Below, piece by piece: positions 44,425 to 55,548 of a DNA stretch of 64,000 nucleotides (its first letter is position 1; the number at the start of each line of letters is the position of its first letter). Source of the stretch: Basidiobolus meristosporus CBS 931.73 (lineage: Eukaryota; Basidiobolomycota; Basidiobolomycetes; Basidiobolales; Basidiobolaceae); the NCBI GenBank assembly GCA_002104905.1, contig MCFE01000092.1, positions 1 through 64,000 on the forward strand. Reading direction: 5' to 3'. The position numbers and the translations under genes were made by a program. The notes beneath the pieces are model-generated. The model was given only the letters and a program-made list of their open reading frames with translations. It was not told the origin of the DNA and did not search any database.

Positions 44425-45217
44425 TTGGCATTTGATCTACAATTGAGGTTTTGACAGAAATAAATCAATTTGTATGTATGAAGAGTAAGAGAAATGGTTG
44501 AGTCATCAAGTAAGGAGTGTAAAAAAGAGGCAATAGCCAATCAATGCACACAAACATAGGAGGTGATAGACTGTCTGGGGTCAGAGAGTGAGCAAATTGG
44601 CAGGGACCTAATCAAAAGCCACTTATATATTGTGGTGATGAAGAATCTTGACTTAGTTTTTTGTGGAATCTGGGGTGCAATTATTTTTCAACAGTCTCTG
44701 GATGGTGTCCTAATGGGATCAGCACCTCTTAGTCACAGGACTTTAACTTTGTGATGGCCCTTTGGTGGGATCAATATTATAATATCTCATAGGGATGCTG
44801 GTACTCTGCTGGTATTCTAGTAGTGCTCAACTGGCATTCAGCCTGTAGTCTCCTTCATATTCTCTATTACAACTCTTTATGCAAGTAGTAGGTAGCTGAA
44901 AGCTAGAATTAGTATCAATGCTAGTTGTCTTGGTGTTCTCTTGAAAAGAAAATCTGCTTGGCTGCCAAATAGCTAGTACTTGAGATATTGAGAGCTGGAA
45001 GCTCAGAGAAGAGTAGAATTCAGCTGGTATTATGATTGCATTCTGCCAGCCATTTTTTAAATTTTTTATAGGGAAACTCTGCTACTGATAACCCTCCTTT
45101 TCTATGACCATTCACACATCCTCATCTTAGATATTTACTAACACGTTGCTTTACTAGGCCAGTCCATTACTACTCCCTGCTTTATTCAGGCCCCTCTGAC
45201 AGGAATATTCTCTTCTC
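44425..45217. other. Terminal part of Tnp2 element copy 1 and spacer
   Basis: No gene. The minus strand reads CACTACTAGAATACCAGC from 44825 inward, followed at about 44800 by CCCTATGA and GATCCCAC as in the repeats at 39061 and 39618. This is a candidate CACTA-type terminus whose mate I did not find with certainty. Confidence 0.3.
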
Positions 45218-45693
45218 TGTTGTGTTGTATTATAATTAGTTTGGAGCTTATTGGGCAATGCAAAGGCTGATGAACAGTATACATCAGCTTACAGTATACT
45301 ATTACTGAAATAGTTTATTAAGAGTTTGATATACCAATAAAAGATGTAACTTTCACTAAAACCCTCAAAATTAAGCTCAAAATACACTATTGGTAGTGTT
45401 TCCAACTTCTACAGCAGAGTTCTGACCTTCTGTTGAGTAGTAGGCTGATTTACTGATATAGAAGCTTTTCCTTGTTTGGAAGTTATTTGCCTTTGTGAGA
45501 AAATACATACTGATATAGAAACTCTAGGCTCCCAGTTGACCCTAAGCTGTGGGTGTAGGGATCTCTAAAGGGGTGTCTTTAGAGTAAAAGGACTTCTTAT
45601 ATTGGTCTCTAAAGTAGACTTTACACTAAAGGGGCTTCTAAAGGGGGTGTCTTTAGAGTAAGGGGCTTCTCAGAGGGGACTTTTCCAACAGGA
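45218..45693 (-). mobile_element. Partial LTR-like element, family D (inverted, truncated)
   Basis: Minus-strand match to the last about 475 bp of 47999-49233. The outer end TGTTGTGTTGTATTAT is present; the other end is cut at about 45693, where it joins the partner-gene copy. It includes the CTTTAGAG/CTAAAGGGG array (45550-45680). Confidence 0.7.
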
Positions 45694-45699
45694 TAGTAT

Positions 45700-47410
45700 A
45701 CTTATAGTCAAAGAATCCTTGCAATTTTGAAGTGCATTTCTTGAGTGCTGCTCTTGAAGTAGTGCTACAACCTCTTGGTGTGCCTATCAATGTTCAAAAG
45801 CTCCACTGAAGGCATTGTGATAGTCTTTCAAGCTCTTGACATTGTAGCCTTGTCTATCAGTGGGATCTCCACTCTATCAACAATGGAGGATGTGGAGGCT
45901 GTGGTAGACAAATTGCTTTTCTCTGCAAGCTCATTAACCTTGCTAGAGTATAGCTCAACTGGCTGCACTTCTGACTCTTGTGAAAACAGCTGTTTTCTTG
46001 TTGGTAATTCATCTTGACTATGCTTGAATTCAGTCTGCTCAGAGCTTGTGGTGTTAATTGGCAAGAACTGCAGTTTTTTTTGCATGCCACCCTGTCTCAG
46101 GCTTGGGTAGACATTTTTCCCTTTACTTTTTTCTTTGTCACTGCCAGGTCCTTCACTGCTACTTTGACTGAGTGCTACTTGAGTGGTAGCATGATCTTTC
46201 CTTGATAAATGTTGTGCTAGTTTATCTGTGTCTGTGATAGTCTTTCAAGCTCTTAACATTGTAGCCTTGTCTATCAGTGGGATCTCCACTCTGTCAACAT
46301 TGGAGGATGTGGATGCTGTGGTTGTCAAGTTTCCTTTCTCTGCAAACTCATCTACCTTGCTGGATTGAAGCTAAACTGGCTACACTTCCAACCCTTGGGA
46401 AACAGTTGTCTTGCTGGTAATCATCTTCATTATTACAAGATTTAGCCTGTTCTGCATTGACAACTCAAGTTGTTGAGGGCTGCATCTTTGTTCTCACACT
46501 TCCCTGTTGCTGGCTTGGGTAGAATATTTCCCTTTACTTTCCCTTTATTACCACCTGATCTCTCACTGCTACTTTGACTGAGTTCTTCTTATATTGTCCC
46601 ACATTTTCTCCTTGGTAAATGCTACAGTGGTGCATCTCTTTCTGTCTGCTTGTCCCTCACTGGCACTTTCTGTCTACATGATGTTTCTTTGCTGCTTGCT
46701 TCAAGCATTTAGCCATGCTGGTGAGAGGCTACTGAAGAAGCCACTGGTCCTTATCAGTGCCAGTTTTTACACCACTATTTTGATTGAATGCTTATTGCAC
46801 TGAACTATATTCTGTGCTTGACAAATACTGCACTGATGAATTGGATTCTGCTGTCTTGTCTCTTATTGGCACTTTTCGGCAAACTGGCATGTCTTTGTGG
46901 GTTGTTTGTAGCTTACAGCCCTGCTTGTCACAAGCTCTTCAGGAAGATGCTGATTTTTAGACATGGTACCCTTGCTCCTCTGCCTTTGGTAGTTGCTGCT
47001 ATTCCAAAATAATCTCTTAGCATACCAATACTGGCCAAAATCAGCTTGCTTGCTTGAATCCAGGATAATGCTTATGGGACAGGTCAAGAGCATTTGGCTT
47101 GACCTTGAGTTCCTGATGGCCCAATGGTATCATCAAGTGAGGGTACTCTGTTTGCAATATTCTTGTCTGCCTGAGCATTTTGGTCAGCTTGTGGCTCCAC
47201 CGTGATACTCATTTGCCTACTTGACTGAGAGCCTGAGGAGTCCCCACTTTTACATTCAATGCGTACACTGTCAACATTTCCTATTTTGAATGTAGATATT
47301 CTTGCTGCTCTGAATGTCAAAGGAAGCTGTTGTCCAAACATACTTCTGCTGCTGTCAGCAGTGGGGTTTGGTGGGGAACCAGACAATTCTGCTTTATTAT
47401 TTGGCAGCAC
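45700..47410 (-). pseudogene. Partner gene of the Tnp2 element, copy 2 (inverted)
   Basis: Minus-strand copy of the gene at 43000-44190, starting at ATG 47410 (MLPNNKAELSGSPPN). Its middle is expanded: the segment at 45790-46200 recurs at about 46230-46620 and, more diverged, at 46620-46800. It has stops throughout and is truncated at 45700 by the family-D fragment. The 85-residue end at 45828-46085 is identical in protein sequence to the end of copy 1. Confidence 0.65.
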
Positions 47411-47998
47411 ATATAAGCAAGTGATTCAAGCCAAAGGGGAAAGAGTATTATATACATGTGTATGAGGTGCCACAGACTTATTTATAATGCTAACCACAGT
47501 GGGTCATCATTGAATCTTATACTACTGTAGGTGGAATGGCTCAAATACAAGACTGCCTCAAAACCACAGGAGGATTGATAAAAAATTGATATATTGATGA
47601 ATGTCAAGCTGTTTGCCCTGTGGACAAAACTTCTTTGAGTCAATGCAGAAAATGAAGAGAAAAAAGACCATGTGGCTATTGTAGCAAGCCTGTCAGCCAT
47701 TAAGCATGCAGATGACACAGGAAGTATTACAAGTATCACAGCCAGTGTTTTACCACACAAGTAGTATTTGAGCACTCACTAGTTACTAATGTAATAACAA
47801 TATATTTCCAGCCAATTGAAACTTTCATAATTGTAAGTGCCTACACTAGCCACCTCATGTAAACTGATCCAGGTAAGCTTGTGATGCCTTTGGGCTCACC
47901 TCAGCCTTTTGAGTATGGCCAGCAGAGTGATAGCTCTGAAGAAGAAGTCTCATTGATGGAATGTGATCCTATATCCCTTCACATCAGTGCCCTGGATG
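45700..47998. repeat. Inverted repeat, right arm (Tnp2 element copy 2)
   Basis: Mirror image of 42450-44190 with a spacer of about 1.5 kb. Confidence 0.8.
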
Positions 47999-49233
47999 TG
48001 TGGTAATGGAAAGTATTCCATTAATACAATATCTCTAAACCAATATTGCACTCATTTCTTTATTTTGCTTTTTGCTATCACAACACACAAGTGAAAGATC
48101 AAGAATTTCCAACTTTGAAGAACAAATGCTCCAGACCCTGACAAGCAATCCACCCAAGAATATTATGTCATACAGAACACGTAGTAGCCAACACATGTTT
48201 CAAATGACAGCTCATTTGAAGCAGCACTTATGGAGTTATGACCAAAAGAGTCCAATTATTTTATATACTATGCCTTATTGCTAGGATTACTATGGTGACT
48301 TTGATTGTGTGTAACTTCCAAACCAGGCAAACAAATCATGTGATATTCTTACAGGTGCTGCGCCTATGTCTGATCTGTGCCACTGCAAAATTGTAGCTTT
48401 GTATCACATGTATTGCTTGCGCAATTGCCCAAAAGCTTTGATCCTTCAGTATTTTCATATATATGACTTCCCCAGCTGAAAAATAAAGTGTGAGCCTCTC
48501 TTTCCAGAATCTGCACACTATGATTACAAGTTTGATGGTTATAAGACTTCCCCTGCATCACTTGCACTGTTGAGTAATCTGACTTTGATTGGTACTACAT
48601 CAGTAAAGAGACTGCAAAGCTCACAAGAATCCAATATAAGTTCTACAAGAAACTACCACTTTTCTGTTAGAAAAGTCCCCTCTAAGAAACCCCCTTAGAC
48701 ACCCCTTTAGTCTAGAGACCCCTTTAGAGACCCCTTTAAGAAACTCCTTTACTCTAAAGCAGCCCCTTTAGGCACCCCTTTAGTGCAAAGTCCACTTTAG
48801 AGACCACTACAAGAAGCCCCTTTACTCTAAAGACACCCCATTAGACACCCCATTAGACACCCCTTTAGGTCTAAAGACCCCTTTAGAGACTTCTACAACA
48901 CATCCCTTTAGGTTAAAGGGGAGCTCAGAATTTCCATATTAGGAAATATTTTCTCAGAAAGGAAAGTGACTTCCAAATAAGGAAAAGTAACTATAAAGTA
49001 AATAAGCCCATTAGTTGACAGAAGGTCAGAACACTGCTGTAGAAGTGATAAACACTGCCTACAGTATATTTTGAGCCTAACATTGAGGAAATTAGTGAAA
49101 GTTATATCTTCTATTGGTATATCACACTCCCAATAGATTGTTTCAGTATTAGCACACTGGAAGTTGTTGTATATTGCTGATTAGCCTCTGCATTGTAGAA
49201 CAAGCCCCAAACTAATCATAATACAACACAACT
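47999..49233 (+). mobile_element. Solo LTR-like element, family D, copy 1 (1,235 bp)
   Basis: Begins TGTGGTAATGG and ends ACAACACAACT (CA expected, CT found), flanked by the 4-bp duplication GATG (47995-47998 and 49234-49237). It lies inside the copy-2 transposase, whose reading continues on either side. The left end holds a hairpin-forming TAATGGAA...TTCCATTA. A CCCCTTTAG-type array fills 48660-48920. An open frame at 48072-48284 recurs in the second copy only because the copies are near-identical. Confidence 0.75.
48660..48920 (+). repeat. CCCCTTTAG / TCTAAAG degenerate array, copy 1
   Basis: About 260 bp of irregular tandem units of CCCCTTTAG(A/G), ACTCTAAAG and AGACCCC type. The same array is at 52510-52760 and inverted at 45550-45680. 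Spacing is irregular (about 8-20 bp). Confidence 0.8.
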
Positions 49234-49400
49234 GATGAGCCCAGCAAAATCACAATGTTCAATGCAACAACACCCATGGAAAAAAATGCCAAGGACACTT
49301 AATGGAGCCAAATCAGCGCAGTAATCCATTTACTGGTGAGTGATGCAATATTATAGCTTAAGAGGTGGGGTACTTCTACCAATATCAGTAATGGAGGCTC

Positions 49401-49928
49401 TGTTATGAATAGACACAAAGCAGGAGAGTAGGGCTAGGCAAGGCAGGACCAGGAAAGGACTTAGGTGTGGATCAACAAGGCAAGGCATGTTCCCAAGGCA
49501 AGGCTTCTATTCAAGATCTGTGTTTATCAGACTGAGGAGTACTCAAAGGGGGATAGGACTATCTATCCTTTTTGGCTATACTGATGCCAAGAGATATTGT
49601 CTAATACTAATGGGGTTGTGGGGTGACGCACAGCAATGGTCCTGGGGATAATGACATAGATGACACAGCACTGAAACCAGATGGGGAAATGGGTCGGGTC
49701 ACCTGATCATGTGACTAAGACATGAGACCTAGTATTTCCAGATATGGTACTGAACTATGAAAAATACAATGGGAAGCTTCCATGGAATATTCCATTGTGT
49801 AACAATGGTTTGGAATGGACAGGAACTTTCTGGAAGGTGGTAGTAGGTTCCAGAAGGGATCGCTGAGAAATTGAGCTAGGGAGCTGAAACTTGGCATGGG
49901 TGTTCATGGTTGTCATGTGATGATGACA
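49401..49928 (+). mobile_element. Solo LTR-like element, family E (528 bp)
   Basis: Begins TGTTATGAATAG and ends GATGATGACA, flanked by the perfect 5-bp duplication GGCTC (49396-49400 and 49929-49933). It interrupts the Tnp2 copy-2 transposase. No coding domain was found. Confidence 0.7.
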
Positions 49929-50864
49929 GGCTCTGAGCATATACTGCTAGTTCATGCTGAATTTATTCCAGGATGCAATTTATCATGTACTTGGTACAAA
50001 TGAAAATCTGTCCTACTGCTGGCAACATATTACCTAGAGATCAACCTGATAACAGCATGTATTAACAGTGGTATGATATTAGCATGAGAAAATGTCACCA
50101 TTGCAGGGTGTCGCACTTGTTAGGAATCCACCACCATTGGAGGAAAATATTGCTCACACTCCAGAAATGTTCCAAATAAAGAAGCTTATGCAGTCCAACA
50201 GATTGTGTGAAGCTATAAAGTGCTGTACCCAGTGTCAATCAATCACAAACATTTCCAATATATCTAATGGCAAACATTATAAACAACTAAGAAGCAAGTG
50301 CTACTCTGAACAAGCGTTTAATCATGCCTTTGCCTTGGCACTTTAGGGATTTTTATTAAATAAGTACTCTACCAGCAAACTCTCCTAACCACTGATTCTC
50401 ATCAACCTTAATATGCGGCCAATCTCATAGTATCCAAGCAGATATCTAAGGGTAGCCTCACTGCAATATGAGTCTTCATTTTTTGTCCGACCATGATAAT
50501 TACCTGTTTCCATTGCTGGATGAATTTTTTATGTTCTCTGGCATGATAATATCATATGGCCATCTTGTCAAAGTGGATATGATCATGTGCATGTGAGATA
50601 CCCCAGCCATTGACAAGAAAGCTGGCTTTTCTGGGCAGAATGGATGGTATTGCTGTCAAATGTGTGAGATCCTGGGTACTTACTCCATAACTCACACACA
50701 TTTTCATTGCTCAAGCACCAGTACTAAGAACATCATCTCCCCCCAGAGAGAACATACAGAAGTCAGCACACAATGTAAGCAAAGTTGGCAAGCTATAAGT
50801 CATTGGCTAGAATATGAATTCAATCAGAAACCAGAGATACCCCTACAAAGAATACTTAGTCACA

Positions 50865-51004
50865 CGGATGGATCCAATCTAGATCAGCCATCAAAATCCC
50901 ATCAGGAGACTGTGATAATACTAGCAGCTTGGAATTAATGACCCATTGCACAATCTTATGACAGGATCATTATGGTGTTTGGCCAATTTTACAGTCAAAT
51001 AAAG
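50865..51004 (+). repeat. Copy of the GGATCCAATC repeat
   Basis: About 140 bp matching 39643-39780 (GGATCCAATC(C/T)AGATCA, AGCAGCTTGGAATTA, CAATCTTATGA, CAAATAAAG) in the same orientation. Confidence 0.65.
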
Positions 51005-51027
51005 TTTAAAACATTATAGTACCTAGT

Positions 51028-51100
51028 GTTGTAAGAGTATTGGAGATATTGGAAGTAACTGGGAGAACAAGTAGATTACGCGGTTTTCACCTGATAATAG
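51028..51100 (-). repeat. Fragment of a Copia-like LTR
   Basis: Resembles the start of the Copia-A LTR (TGTTGTAAGAGT.TTGGAGATATTGGAAGT), then diverges into TGGCACTCTACGGCACTATCTGGCACTAT short repeats to about 51195. This is a related but distinct LTR family. Confidence 0.5.
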
Positions 51101-51329
51101 ACTTGTTCTGTTGGAGAGTGCCACATAGCACCAGCCTGTTTATAGTGCTGGATCAATCTGGCACTCTACGGCACTATCTGGCACTATAATTTCTACCATG
51201 ATGCCAGTGGTATGATACAGTTACTGGTAATTTTACTCAATCTTATTTATGTTGCCCAGAATAGTGCTTTACTTGCTTTATTTAATCTTCATAATGCTCC
51301 AGACACATTTCTCTCAGTGGATGTCTTCT

Positions 51330-53459
51330 TGTATGAGCATACTGTGCATTAATAAGTATCTTAACAATTTTACCTATTCTGCTGTTTTCCCCTATATATG
51401 ACTATCCTCTGTATTTACCTGCCAATATGCTGAATCTCTTCAGATATCCAAATGTGTGCTCTACCCTCACTCTGAAATGATTAAATATCTCATTGTAGAG
51501 CTTCTGCTTCCTGCTAAGCACACCATTCCTTGGCTACCTATAAGCTGTAATACATCCTTAATCTGTGACAATCCTCTCCTGTATAGGCTAAGTCTGCCAT
51601 ACATTTCATCCCCTCTACTGAATTCAGGATGATTCTCTACCCAGAGTGATTTGTCATGCCTACTTCCAGCAAATGGCCCACTAAACCAGATGATGTTACC
51701 CTCAATGTCAGACAGTGCTTGAAACTTCACACAGTGTGCCTTGTACTTGCCAGAATAAAAGTGCCTCTGCCCTCTAGAAGGTCTGTTAATCCTCACTGGG
51801 AAGGTATCCAAAATACTCCTTATATGGAACTGTGGTAATGGGAAGTATTCCATTACTACCAGTATCTCTAAACCAATATTGCACTCATTTCTTTATTTTG
51901 CTTTTTGCTATCACAACACACAAGTGAAAGATCAAGAATTTCCAACTTTGAAGAACAAATGCTCCAGACCCTGACAAGCAATCCACCCAAGAATATTATG
52001 TCATACAGAACACGTAGTAGCCAACACATGTTTCAAATTACAGCTCATTTGAAGCAGTACTTAAGGAGTTATGACCAAAGGAGTCCAATTATTATATATA
52101 CTATGCCTTATTGCTAGGATTACTAGGGTGACTTTGATCACGTGTAACTTTCAGACCAGCCAATCAAGTCATGTGATATTTTTACAGGTGCTGCGCCTAT
52201 GTCCGATCTGTGCCACTGCAAAGTTTTAGCTTTGTATCACATGTATTGCTTGCGCAATTGCCCAAAAACTTTGATCTTTCAAAATTTTCATATATATGAC
52301 TTCCCCAGCTGAAAAATAAAAGAGAGAGCCTCTCTTTCCAGAATCTCCACACTACAATTACAAGTTTAAAGGTTATAAGACTTCCCCTGCATCACTTGCA
52401 CTGTTGAGTATTCTGACTTTGATTGGTACTACATCAGTAAAGAGACTACAAAGCTCACAAGAATCCAATATAAGTTCTACAAGAAACTACCACTTTTCTG
52501 TTGGAAAAGTCCTCTCTAAGAAACCCCTTTACTATAAAAACACCCCTTTAGTCACCCCTTTAGTCTAAAGACCCCTTTAGAGACCCCTTTAAGAAACCCC
52601 TTTACTCTAAAGAAGCCCCTTTAGGCACCCCTTTAGTGTAAAGTCCACATTAAAGACCACTACAAGAAGCCCCTTTACTCTAAAGACACCCTTTTAGGCA
52701 CCCCTTTAAGTCTAAAGACCTCTTTAGAGACTTCTACAACACAACCCTCTAGGTTAAAGGGGAGTTCAGAATTTCCATATTAGGAAATATCGTCTCAGAA
52801 AGGAAAGTGACTTCCAAATAAGGAAAAGTTACTATAAAAGTAAATAAGCCCATTAGTTTACAGAAGGTCAGAACACTGCTGTAGAAGTGATAAACACTGC
52901 CTACAGTATATTTTGAGCCTAACATTGAGGAAATTAGTGAAAGTTATATCTTCTATTGGTATATCAAACTCCCAATAAACTATTTCAGTATTAGCCTACT
53001 GGAAGTTGTTGTATATTGTTGATTAGCCTCTATATTGTAGAACAAGCCCCAAACTAATCATAATACAACACAACAGAACCTGTTGCTGAGCACTCTGGGA
53101 TATGGAAGTCTATTGGAGCTTCTGAACCTAGTATTCCAAGCTTGCTCCAAGTCATTCATACACTCTGCAAGGTGGTTCTCCATTGCTGTCAGCTGGGAAT
53201 GAAAGCTTCTAGGACTTTTGTTGCCATGGATGGTGGGATGAAACCTTGTGGGGCAATAGTTCTTGTAATAGCAGAGAAGCTTAACAAGGGATCTCCTTGA
53301 GTAGATTGGGGTTGATGGTCCACAGTACTTGGAATAGATCTCCTCTAGTGTATCAAAAGGAAATCCAGTGGTAGTGATGGGATTGATGAGAAAAGACCAT
53401 TCAGGTGAGTAATTCATATTAAGAATGGTGGATGATTGTATGGAGGTGGTTTGAATCAA
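51330..53459 (-). pseudogene. PIF/Harbinger-type transposase (DDE), interrupted
   Basis: The N-terminal part (53459-53076) has a helical region (SLVKLLCYYKNYC to HSQLTAMENHLAECMNDLEQAW). It is interrupted by the family-D unit (51831-53075). The catalytic part (51830 to about 51330) has DTFPVRINRPS, QRHFYSGKYKAHCVKFQALSD, FSGPFAGSRHDKSLW and VRVEHTFGYLKRFSIL, matching DDE_Tnp_4 transposases with the last catalytic Glu in VEH. Removing the insertion and one GAAC copy gives a continuous frame across the joint (PRVLSNRF then HIRSILD). A frameshift near 51520 separates the last block. The N-terminal match alone would be weak; the in-frame joint supports it. Confidence 0.8.
51831..53075 (+). mobile_element. 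Solo LTR-like element, family D, copy 2 (1,245 bp)
   Basis: Begins TGTGGTAATGGGAAG and ends ACACAACA, flanked by the 4-bp duplication GAAC (51827-51830 and 53076-53079) inside the Harbinger transposase. It aligns end to end with 47999-49233. The TG...CA ends and the duplication support an LTR, though a TG/CA-ended non-autonomous element is possible since no full-length relative is in the window. Confidence 0.85.
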
Positions 53460-53776
53460 TTTGGCGCAATCTGCATTATTTATCAGATTTTTAATGCATT
53501 ATGATTAAATCTCCATCAATTACCATGTATCCCATCATTATGTTACAAATATCATCCGCAAACAATGCCTTGGTACTTTTATTGATGCTTTACTCATAAG
53601 TCTATAATCAAATAGGAAATCTGTGATAGATGTGACCTGATTGGTGTCAACGCAATCCGTGATGCATCATGCATAATACATGGAAAATTCAACAATCATA
53701 TCAGTTTTCATATATATTTCATATAAGACCAGGTTGATGCCAATATACTGTTGTATAAGTATCCAAATTTGTTGCT

Positions 53777-55025
53777 ATGGTCCCCATACCAAGTCTCAAC
53801 TCATCTTTAGTACAACCCAGACAAAAACCATCCCCCAGCTCACAAGCATGGTCCAGACTGGAAAAGCTGATGTCAGATCCGTTTGAGTTCTTGCCAAATG
53901 ATTTTAGTATGGCCCAAGTGTATATGATGAGCCTTCATACAGATATTTGGGCACTACTGATTAATCTAGCAGAACTAGATACCACAGAGAGTCAACAAAG
54001 ATGGAAGAATTTGAGTAGAAAGCTGTGGCATGAGTTCTACATCAAGATGCCAGCCGATGTATGTAAGAAGATATATAACAAGACAAGTATTGGAAATCAA
54101 GAATGAGCTGAGAGTGAGGGGATTTGATGAAGAAGCCGTGCAGGAACAATTTTGCGCGCAATTTGCACAGTACGGGCTGGACGCATCCGTTTGTGCCTCT
54201 ACTTTGGGAACCAAAGAGATCTTGAATGAGTTTTTGCCTCTAATGACTAATGTACTGCGTGATATATTAGTAGAGCTAAGTGGCTTCCAAGAGCAATATA
54301 CACAGGACTCATCCAGGCAACAGCTCCAAAGTATCAGACAGAGGGTAAGTGAACACCTTGAGGAATCAGATGGTGAGCTTCAGGAGGAAGAATACAGACC
54401 ACAAGCAACATTATCCATATTGCACCAGCACACCTTGCAGGATTCCTTACCATCTCTTGCAACCACAGCGTGCCAGCACATGTCAGTCCAGACTACACCA
54501 ACACCCTTTACCTGAGCACCCTACATCAAGCCAATGCACATTGGGTCAATGCGCACGCTTCAGAGCAAAACTACCAGAACTTGCCAAACTGCTCATTTAG
54601 ACACAAGTCCATTGGAGCGGACCAAGTTGTGTCAACATGCAGCATCACATTGAACTCAGCCAAGGGCCATTGCAACGCATCAAGGTGCACCTGCGTGTGC
54701 CGTTTTGCCTGACCATCAGCAAGTTACTTCTGGTGAACTGACTGATGATGACCAACATGAAGTGCCTGAACCACCAGGGCCCTTTGCAAGTAAAAGAATG
54801 CATCAGCACATGGCACTCCAGGCTGGTTCAGTTGGTTCAGTTGGAGCAATTCAGCACAGCCAAGCTGCAGCATTGCACTCATCAACTAGGAGGCAAAATA
54901 CTGATTACAAATACACATGTAGCCAAGATGATAGTCAGCCAGGAAGTAGTATAGGTGTGCAAAGTGAGTCACAACCAAATCCTTTGGTAGTAATCCCTGT
55001 GAGAAAAAAACCCAGGAGAAGATGA
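53777..55025 (+). pseudogene. Divergent partner gene of the Harbinger-type element
   Basis: Plus-strand coding remnant about 320 bp from the transposase start, head-to-head. Segments: 53777-54106, then a frame change near 54060, then one frame to 55025 interrupted by two TGA codons (54513 and about 54648). It contains DFSMAQVYMMSLHTDIWALL, a charged helical part (EIKNELRVRGFDEEAVQEQFCAQFAQYGL), acidic and Gln/His-rich stretches, and ends in the basic cluster RKKPRRR, a likely nuclear localisation signal. Harbinger elements usually carry a second Myb/SANT-like gene, but I cannot see a SANT signature. The role is inferred from position only. Confidence 0.45.
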
Positions 55026-55029
55026 TGCA

Positions 55030-55543
55030 ATTGCTTTGAATTGCTATTATTTGTAATGATCCCAACAACCCATTTTTTTTGCAATCTGAATTCAGCCATT
55101 GCAAATCAGTGATGATCAAATTTTTGATATAAGTAATATCAAGGTCGTCTCATATTGAGACAGAACCCCTATAAATAAACACCCTACATATATATACATC
55201 ATCTGTAATACCAGTGCAGCTTTTGGATCTGTTTTGCACCTACCTAATTGCTTGCGTGCTAGCTATGACACCTTGTCCAATCACTAGGATCAAGGATTTA
55301 CTTGCTCAATGGGCAAAATAGGATATTTGATGGCAAATCAGGTAGCTTGCTTAGTAGTCAATGAGCTAATTGGGGGCTGCCAGCTTCAGGATACTTTTGG
55401 ACCATTTAACCACTGAGATACCGTCCAATTGGAGTGATGGTAACCAAAATGGTCAGTATCAGTGTAGTTTATAGTGTGATATACATTTATTTCCATTTAC
55501 ATTAAAGAAACATATCCAAATACCGGATTTTACCTGCCATGAT
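55030..55543. other. AT-rich spacer
   Basis: No gene or recognisable repeat. Confidence 0.4.
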
Positions 55544-55548
55544 AGCGG

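Larger units (their letters stand above)
47620..50860 (+). pseudogene. Tnp2-type transposase, copy 2 (inverted, interrupted twice)
   Basis: The plus-strand zinc-finger part begins at 47620, where the start codon has become GTG (GTGGACAAAACT against ATGGACAAGACT in copy 1). It continues to 47998, is interrupted by the family-D unit (47999-49233), resumes at 49234, is interrupted again by the 528-bp unit (49401-49928), and resumes to about 50860. Matches to copy 1 include TNAKET-like/IHLLV (about 49300), VRNPPPLEEN (50110), NISNGKHYKQLR (50250) and DKKAGFSGQNGWYCCQMCEILG (about 50600-50680). It is stop-rich and not functional. Confidence 0.7.

Noticed and set aside
48072-48284. 70-residue frame present at 48072-48284 and 51905-52117
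   Set aside because: It lies inside family-D LTR-like copies. The similarity is explained by the repeat itself, and the composition looks non-coding.
48660-48920. CCCCTTTAG array as a CRISPR array
   Set aside because: Units are very short, irregular and degenerate with no unique spacers, in a eukaryotic transposon context.
45218-49233. A 4-kb DNA transposon with family-D sequences as terminal inverted repeats
   Set aside because: The right copy has its own GATG duplication and full length, and the left one is a truncated fragment with no matching duplication. Independent LTR-like insertions fit better.
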